A stretch of DNA of 64,000 nucleotides from Sphingomonas nostoxanthinifaciens (GTDB taxonomy: Bacteria; Pseudomonadota; Alphaproteobacteria; Sphingomonadales; Sphingomonadaceae), in NCBI RefSeq assembly GCF_019930585.1, contig NZ_CP082839.1, forward strand, positions 2,042,001-2,106,000. Direction: 5' to 3'. The notes beneath the pieces were generated by a model, which did no database searches, was not told the origin of the DNA, and saw nothing but the letters and a program-made list of their open reading frames with translations. This document shows positions 60,141-64,000 of this stretch, piece after piece. Made by a program: the position numbers and the translations under genes. Each line of letters begins with the position of its first letter. The first letter of the stretch is position 1.

Positions 60141-61009
60141 ACGATCTCGGCACAACGCCGCAGCACATCGGGGCCGAGGATCACCGCCGGCCATGCATCC
60201 TGCAGCGGCAGCCGGCGCGAGACGATGATGTCGTCGGGGCCGACCTTGTCCTGCGGCAGGAGCGACCGGCCCCCGAAATCGGCGGTGCGCACGTCGATCA
60301 TCCGGATCGGAAACCCGGCGAGCTTTTGGGGCAACGCGAACGCCATCGGCCGGATCGGACGGAGCAGCCCGAACGCCGCCCGGCCGAGCGTCGCCGGCCC
60401 GGTCCACGCGCCGCCCCACGCCCGCGCCAGGATCGCCCCGCCGGCTGCCGTGGCGACGGTATCCGAACGATAGAGGGTGAAGGCGATCTGCAGGCCGTCG
60501 AGCTGGGGCCCGGCATCGGCGTGGAGCCCCGAGCGCATGTCCATCGCCAGCGCCATCGTGCGTTCGCCCGTGGGGTCGGGCGCATCGGCGCGGCTCCAGC
60601 GTATCACCGCATAGGGCAACGTGTCCGGCCCGACCGCGCCATCGGCATCGCGGCAGCAGTCGCGCTCATAGGCGGCGACGCTCACCTGTCGGGAATGCCC
60701 GTCGACCAGCAGGGTCGCGCGCGCGACATGGCCGGCGAGGCGGATGCGGCCGACGTCGGTCTCGGCATCCTCGGTCCATGTCAGCGGCAGTCGGTCGGCG
60801 GCGGCGCGGTCGAGCAGCACGAGGCCATGCTCCGCCGGATCGACGCGAAGGCGTAGCGGCACGCCGGCGATCGTCACCTGCACGAAGGGCTGGGCGGCGT
60901 CGAGCATGAGCTGCTGTTCGGGCCGAGGGGCGTGCGCCGCCGCCAGCAGCGGCACCGCGGCGAGCATCAGCGCGCGACTGTACGAGCGACGTGGCTTGCC
61001 GCTAGACAT
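60086..61009 (-). CDS. Secreted retropepsin-like (aspartyl-protease fold) protein, possibly inactive
   Basis: 307 residues with a signal peptide ('SRALMLAAVPLLAAAHA'). The N-terminal segment 'PFVQVTIAGVPLRLRVDPAE' followed by 'HGLVLLDRAAADRLPL' resembles the first strand-turn of retropepsin-like proteins (I-N-G-x-x-x-F-x-x-DTGA), but the catalytic D-T/S-G is D-P-A here. Other parts show a possible second half ('KVGPDDIIVSRRLPLQDAWP', 'VILGPDVLRRCAEIVYV'). It contains three Cys. Related secreted proteins of sphingomonads are unannotated. The assignment is tentative. It is divergent from the adenine deaminase gene, with only 5 bases between the starts. Confidence 0.6.
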   Translation of the reverse strand: MSSGKPRRSYSRALMLAAVPLLAAAHAPRPEQQLMLDAAQPFVQVTIAGVPLRLRVDPAEHGLVLLDRAAADRLPLTWTEDAETDVGRIRLAGHVARATLLVDGHSRQVSVAAYERDCCRDADGAVGPDTLPYAVIRWSRADAPDPTGERTMALAMDMRSGLHADAGPQLDGLQIAFTLYRSDTVATAAGGAILARAWGGAWTGPATLGRAAFGLLRPIRPMAFALPQKLAGFPIRMIDVRTADFGGRSLLPQDKVGPDDIIVSRRLPLQDAWPAVILGPDVLRRCAEIVYVAAPRSLTLRCAFEAR

Positions 61010-61014
61010 TCGCC

Positions 61015-62019
61015 ATGACCGATCCCGCCTTCATCGTCGGCCTGCCCAAGGCGGAGCTCCACCTCCACATCGAAGGCAGCCTCGAGCCCGAGCAGATGTT
61101 CAGTTTCGCCCGGCGCAACCGCATCGACATCCCTTTTCCTTCGGTCGAGGAGCTGCGCGCCGCATATCGGTTCAGCCGGCTCCAGGACTTTCTCGACATC
61201 TACTATCAGGGCGCCAGCGTGTTGCGAGAGGAAGAGGATTTCCACGACCTGGCAATGGCTTATTTTGCCCGCGCGCATGCCGACGGCGTGGTTCATGCCG
61301 AGATTTTCTTCGATCCGCAGACGCACACCTCGCGCGGCGTGCCGTTCGGCACCGTCGCCGACGGTCTGCTTGCCGGCATGAAGGCGGCCGAGGCGCGGTT
61401 CGGCATCACGTCGCGCCTGATCCTGTGCTTCCTGCGCCACCTCGACGAAGCCGACGCCTTCGCCACGCTGGACGCGGCCGAGCCGTGGTTCGACCGGATC
61501 GCGGCGGTCGGCCTCGACAGTTCGGAGCTCGGCCATCCGCCGTCAAAGTTCGCGCGCGTGTTCGGTGCGGCGGCCGACGCCGGGCTCCGGCGCGTGGCGC
61601 ATGCGGGCGAGGAGGGGCCGCCCGATTATGTGTGGCAGGCGCTCGATCTGTTACACGTCGACCGGCTCGACCATGGCAATCGTGCGCTGGAGGATCCGGA
61701 TCTGGTGACGCGGCTGGCGCGCTCGGGCATGACGCTCACCGTCTGCCCGCTCTCCAACCTGAAGCTGTGCGTGGTGGACGACGTGGCGCGCCACCCGATC
61801 GCGGCGATGCTCGCCAAGGGGCTGCGCGCGACGATCAATTCGGACGATCCGGCCTATTTCGGCGGCTATGTCGCCGACAATTACCGCGCGATCGCGCCGT
61901 TGGTCAGCCGCGATCAGATGGTGACACTGGCGCGTAACAGCTTCCTCGGATCCTTCCTCGACGATGCGGCGGTGACGCGCCATCTCGCGGCGGTCGATGC
62001 CTTTGCGGGGGCATGCTGA
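61015..62019 (+). CDS. Adenine deaminase (adenosine deaminase-like family)
   Basis: 334 residues. Metal and catalytic motifs are 'KAELHLHIEGSLEPE', 'AHAGEEGPPDYVWQAL', 'DRLDHGNRALEDPDL' and 'TINSDDPAYFGGYVADN'. The segments 'LPKAELHLHIEGSLEPEQ', 'FFDPQTHTSRG', 'GLDSSELGHPPSKF' and 'VCPLSNLKLCVVDD' match the adenine-deaminase subgroup of Pseudomonas and yeast Aah1 rather than adenosine deaminase, so the likely reaction is adenine to hypoxanthine plus ammonia. The gene is followed after 3 bases by a purine phosphoribosyltransferase, which supports the role. Confidence 0.88.
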   Translation: MTDPAFIVGLPKAELHLHIEGSLEPEQMFSFARRNRIDIPFPSVEELRAAYRFSRLQDFLDIYYQGASVLREEEDFHDLAMAYFARAHADGVVHAEIFFDPQTHTSRGVPFGTVADGLLAGMKAAEARFGITSRLILCFLRHLDEADAFATLDAAEPWFDRIAAVGLDSSELGHPPSKFARVFGAAADAGLRRVAHAGEEGPPDYVWQALDLLHVDRLDHGNRALEDPDLVTRLARSGMTLTVCPLSNLKLCVVDDVARHPIAAMLAKGLRATINSDDPAYFGGYVADNYRAIAPLVSRDQMVTLARNSFLGSFLDDAAVTRHLAAVDAFAGAC

Positions 62020-62022
62020 TCC

Positions 62023-62544
62023 ATGACCGATCCGCAGCTTGCGCCAATACCCTATGAGGAGTTCGTCGCCGGGGTGCATGCGCTGGCCGATGCGCTTGCA
62101 GCCGAGACGTGGCGGCCCGATTATATCGTCGGCATCGGCCGGGGCGGACTGGTGCCCGGCGCCTATCTGTCGCATCGCACCGGCATTCCGTTGCTGTCAG
62201 TCGACTACAGCTCGGGCGTGCCGGGCTTCGCGGCCGAGCTGATGGCCAAGCTCGCCGCCGAGACGCGCGCCGGCCGCCGCATCCTGCTGATCGACGACAT
62301 CAACGACAGCGGCTCGACCATCGTCGCGCTGCGCGCCGGGCTGGCGGAGGCAGGCGGCCCCGCCGATCATGTCCGCGTCGCGGTGCTGATCGACAATGTC
62401 CGTTCGCGCGCCAAGGCCGACTATCGCGCCCGCACGATCGATCGCGCCGTCGACAAGAGCTGGTTCATCTTCCCGTGGGAGCAGATGGCCGACCGTTCGA
62501 CCGTGATCGAGGATGCCGGTGCAATGCCCGAACGGCTCGCCTGA
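62023..62544 (+). CDS. Purine (hypoxanthine/xanthine-guanine) phosphoribosyltransferase
   Basis: 173 residues. 'YIVGIGRGGLVPGAYLSHRT' and the PRPP motif 'RILLIDDINDSGSTIVALRA' are visible, with 'WFIFPWEQMADR' at the C-terminus as in the xanthine-guanine phosphoribosyltransferase type. It would convert the hypoxanthine made by the upstream enzyme into IMP. The genes are 3 bases apart and evidently form a purine-salvage operon. Confidence 0.88.
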   Translation: MTDPQLAPIPYEEFVAGVHALADALAAETWRPDYIVGIGRGGLVPGAYLSHRTGIPLLSVDYSSGVPGFAAELMAKLAAETRAGRRILLIDDINDSGSTIVALRAGLAEAGGPADHVRVAVLIDNVRSRAKADYRARTIDRAVDKSWFIFPWEQMADRSTVIEDAGAMPERLA

Positions 62545-62615
62545 CGGCACGAAGCGCCGCGACGCGCGTTCTCCCCGGCACACAACATCGTGCAAGACAT
62601 TGATAGGAGAGACGA

Positions 62616-63089
62616 ATGCGTCACCTCATGATCGCGGCCGCGTTGACGATTGCCGCCCCTGCGCTCGCCCAGACGGCCGGCGGAGGCGCTGCGGCCGGTG
62701 GCGGTGCGGGAAGTGCCGCGGGCGCGGCCGGCACCGGCGGGGCGACCGCCGGCACCTCGGGCACGACCGGCCAGGCGTCGGGCGCCGCCGGTGCACGCGC
62801 CGGCAGCACGGGCACGACCGGATCGGCCGGCATGGGCAGCATGGGCGGCATGGGGTCGTCGGGCACCGCCGGCGCCGGCTCGATGACCGGAACAACGGGC
62901 ACGTCGGCCGGCATGACCGGATCGACAGGTATGGGTTCGATGGGATCGAACATGGGCACCAGCATGGGGACCAGCGGCACCACCACCAGCGGCAGCCGCT
63001 CGGGCAGCCGCGCGCAAGGCTCGTCGACCAGCCCCTCGACCACGACCGGCACCAACGCGACCACGACGACCCAGACACCGCATAGCTGA
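62616..63089 (+). CDS. Secreted Gly/Ser/Thr/Met-rich low-complexity protein
   Basis: 157 residues with a signal peptide (RHLMIAAALTIAAPALAQ) and GGAGAG six bases upstream of the ATG. The whole mature part is low-complexity: Gly/Ala at first ('AGGGAAAGGGAGSAAGAAG'), then Met-Gly-Ser repeats ('GMGSMGGMGSSG', 'MGSMGSNMGTSMG'), and Ser/Thr at the end. It has no cysteine and one late Asn. No function was recognised. The reverse strand is also open over most of this region because of its composition, but the plus strand has the signal peptide and ribosome site. Confidence 0.7.
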   Translation: MRHLMIAAALTIAAPALAQTAGGGAAAGGGAGSAAGAAGTGGATAGTSGTTGQASGAAGARAGSTGTTGSAGMGSMGGMGSSGTAGAGSMTGTTGTSAGMTGSTGMGSMGSNMGTSMGTSGTTTSGSRSGSRAQGSSTSPSTTTGTNATTTTQTPHS

Positions 63090-63142
63090 TCGGTCGTTCC
63101 CCTCCTGTTCACGCCATGCGCCTCGTGCTATAGCCTCGGGCC

Positions 63143-64000
63143 ATGGACGACGCGCACGCGCGGGAACGGGATGGCGGCGGGGAACTGCGCAAGATCATCC
63201 ATGTCGACATGGATGCCTTCTATGCGTCGGTCGAGCAGCGCGACGATCCCGCGTTGCGCGGCCGGCCGGTGGCGGTCGGCGGATCGCGCGAGCGCGGTGT
63301 TGTGGCGGCGGCGAGCTATGAGGCGCGCGTCTTCGGTGTTCGCTCGGCGATGGCCTCGTCCACCGCGCGGCGGCGCTGCCCCGACCTGATCTTCGTCAAG
63401 CCGCGCTTCGAGGTCTACAGCGCGATCAGCCACCAGATCCGCGAGATCTTCGCCGATTATACCGAGCTGATCGAGCCGCTCTCGCTTGACGAGGCCTATC
63501 TCGACGTATCGGGCACCGGCAACGCCACCGCCGTCGCCCGCGAAATCCGAGCACGGATCAAAGCGGAGACCGGGCTCACCGCCTCGGCCGGCGTTTCGTA
63601 CAACAAGTTCATCGCCAAGCTCGCGTCGGACCAGAACAAGCCCGACGGACTGTGCGTCATCCCGCCCGACCGCGGACCGGGGTTCGTCGAGCAGCTCGCG
63701 GTGGCGCGTTTCCACGGTGTCGGGCCCAAGACCGCCGAGCGGATGGCGCGGCTGGGCATCGCGACCGGCGCCGACCTGAAGGCGCAGAGCCTGCCGTTCC
63801 TCGAACGCCACTTCGGCAGCTTCGCGGACTATCTCTACGGCGCCGCGCGCGGGATCGACGGGCGGCCGGTGCGCGCCAACCGCATCCGCAAGTCGGTGGG
63901 GGCCGAGCGGACCTTCTTCGAGGACATTGCCGATCCAGCCGCGCTGGCGGAGGCGCTGGAGCGCGTGCTCGACGCGCTGATGGAGCGGATCGACCGATCC
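63143..64000 (+). CDS. dinB: DNA polymerase IV (DinB), N-terminal part cut by the window edge
   Basis: The first 286 codons are visible; the frame runs off the end of the window. The Y-family catalytic carboxylates are in 'IIHVDMDAFYASVEQRDD' and 'IEPLSLDEAYLDVSGTGN'. 'GVVAAASYEARVFGVRSAM' is the nucleotide-binding segment and 'SAGVSYNKFIAKLASDQNKP' the thumb approach; 'RFHGVGPKTAERMARLGI' is the helix-hairpin-helix. The enzyme is an error-prone translesion polymerase of the SOS response. The region upstream has no obvious LexA box. Confidence 0.95.
   Translation, partial: MDDAHARERDGGGELRKIIHVDMDAFYASVEQRDDPALRGRPVAVGGSRERGVVAAASYEARVFGVRSAMASSTARRRCPDLIFVKPRFEVYSAISHQIREIFADYTELIEPLSLDEAYLDVSGTGNATAVAREIRARIKAETGLTASAGVSYNKFIAKLASDQNKPDGLCVIPPDRGPGFVEQLAVARFHGVGPKTAERMARLGIATGADLKAQSLPFLERHFGSFADYLYGAARGIDGRPVRANRIRKSVGAERTFFEDIADPAALAEALERVLDALMERIDRS

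Noticed and set aside
62626..63078. Minus-strand frames opposite the Gly/Ser/Thr-rich gene
   Set aside because: They lack a ribosome site and signal, and are open because of the repetitive composition; the plus strand has the signal peptide and GGAGAG site.

Overview
The window is GC-rich chromosomal DNA of an alphaproteobacterium, most probably of the order Sphingomonadales (Sphingomonas or a close relative). The evidence is alpha-type 5-aminolevulinate synthase (hemA), three secreted proteins with the PEPxxWA-CTERM tail common in sphingomonads, a DUF1178 gene next to a nitrilase gene, a ccmCDEFGH cluster, and dispersed palindromic repeats of the kind whose translation reads 'PACAGMT'. No integrase, transposase, phage structural gene or CRISPR array was seen. 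Most of the window is ordinary core genome with short intergenic gaps; no gap exceeds about 275 bases.

Layout. 1-1110: end of a chemotaxis kinase gene (cheA, cut by the window edge) and cheW. 1193-3462: a class A beta-lactamase-like serine hydrolase and alanine dehydrogenase. 3558-10177, minus strand: an oxidoreductase run transcribed from a membrane PQQ glucose-type dehydrogenase through a zinc alcohol dehydrogenase, an SDR, an aldehyde dehydrogenase and a YdfG-type SDR. 10450-16987, plus strand: a tight five-gene cassette with a thermolysin-like metallopeptidase, a metallo-beta-lactamase-fold hydrolase, an orphan protein, an N-acetylmuramoyl-alanine amidase-like protein and a patatin-like phospholipase. 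It is the best candidate here for an undescribed system. 17004-23503: DUF2076 protein, PEP-CTERM protein, glycine-zipper protein, tyrS, anmK, a small secreted protein and dnaB. 23619-25965, minus: lepB-rnc-era. 26076-28448: PoxB-like enzyme and a PEP-CTERM protein. 28455-31227, minus: cysT-cysW-cysA sulfate importer without a binding-protein gene. 31426-36450: tRNA-His, then ccmC-D-E-F-G-H and a TPR protein for cytochrome c maturation. 36554-41651: Crp/Fnr regulator, SDR, tRNA-Gly(CCC), small protein, methyltransferase, comF-type gene, grxC, nitrilase-type amidase and DUF1178. 41838-49933: CsgG-like/SH3 protein, mscL, hemA, murI, recR, VOC protein, def, PEP-CTERM protein, copper-binding four-helix protein and rmuC. 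50108-59511: an MdtABC-type RND efflux operon with its own outer-membrane factor, followed by a PAP2 phosphatase. 60086-64000: aspartyl-protease-like protein, adenine deaminase plus purine phosphoribosyltransferase, a Gly/Ser/Thr-rich secreted protein, and the start of dinB (cut by the window edge).

Two structural features stand out. A family of about six dispersed palindromic repeats lies mostly between genes, often between convergent 3' ends, but one copy lies in frame inside ccmF, preceded by three 18-bp tandem units, and adds roughly 45 residues to the protein. Both the MdtC-like permease and its partner outer-membrane factor carry long Ser/Thr/Gly-rich insertions where family members normally have short loops.
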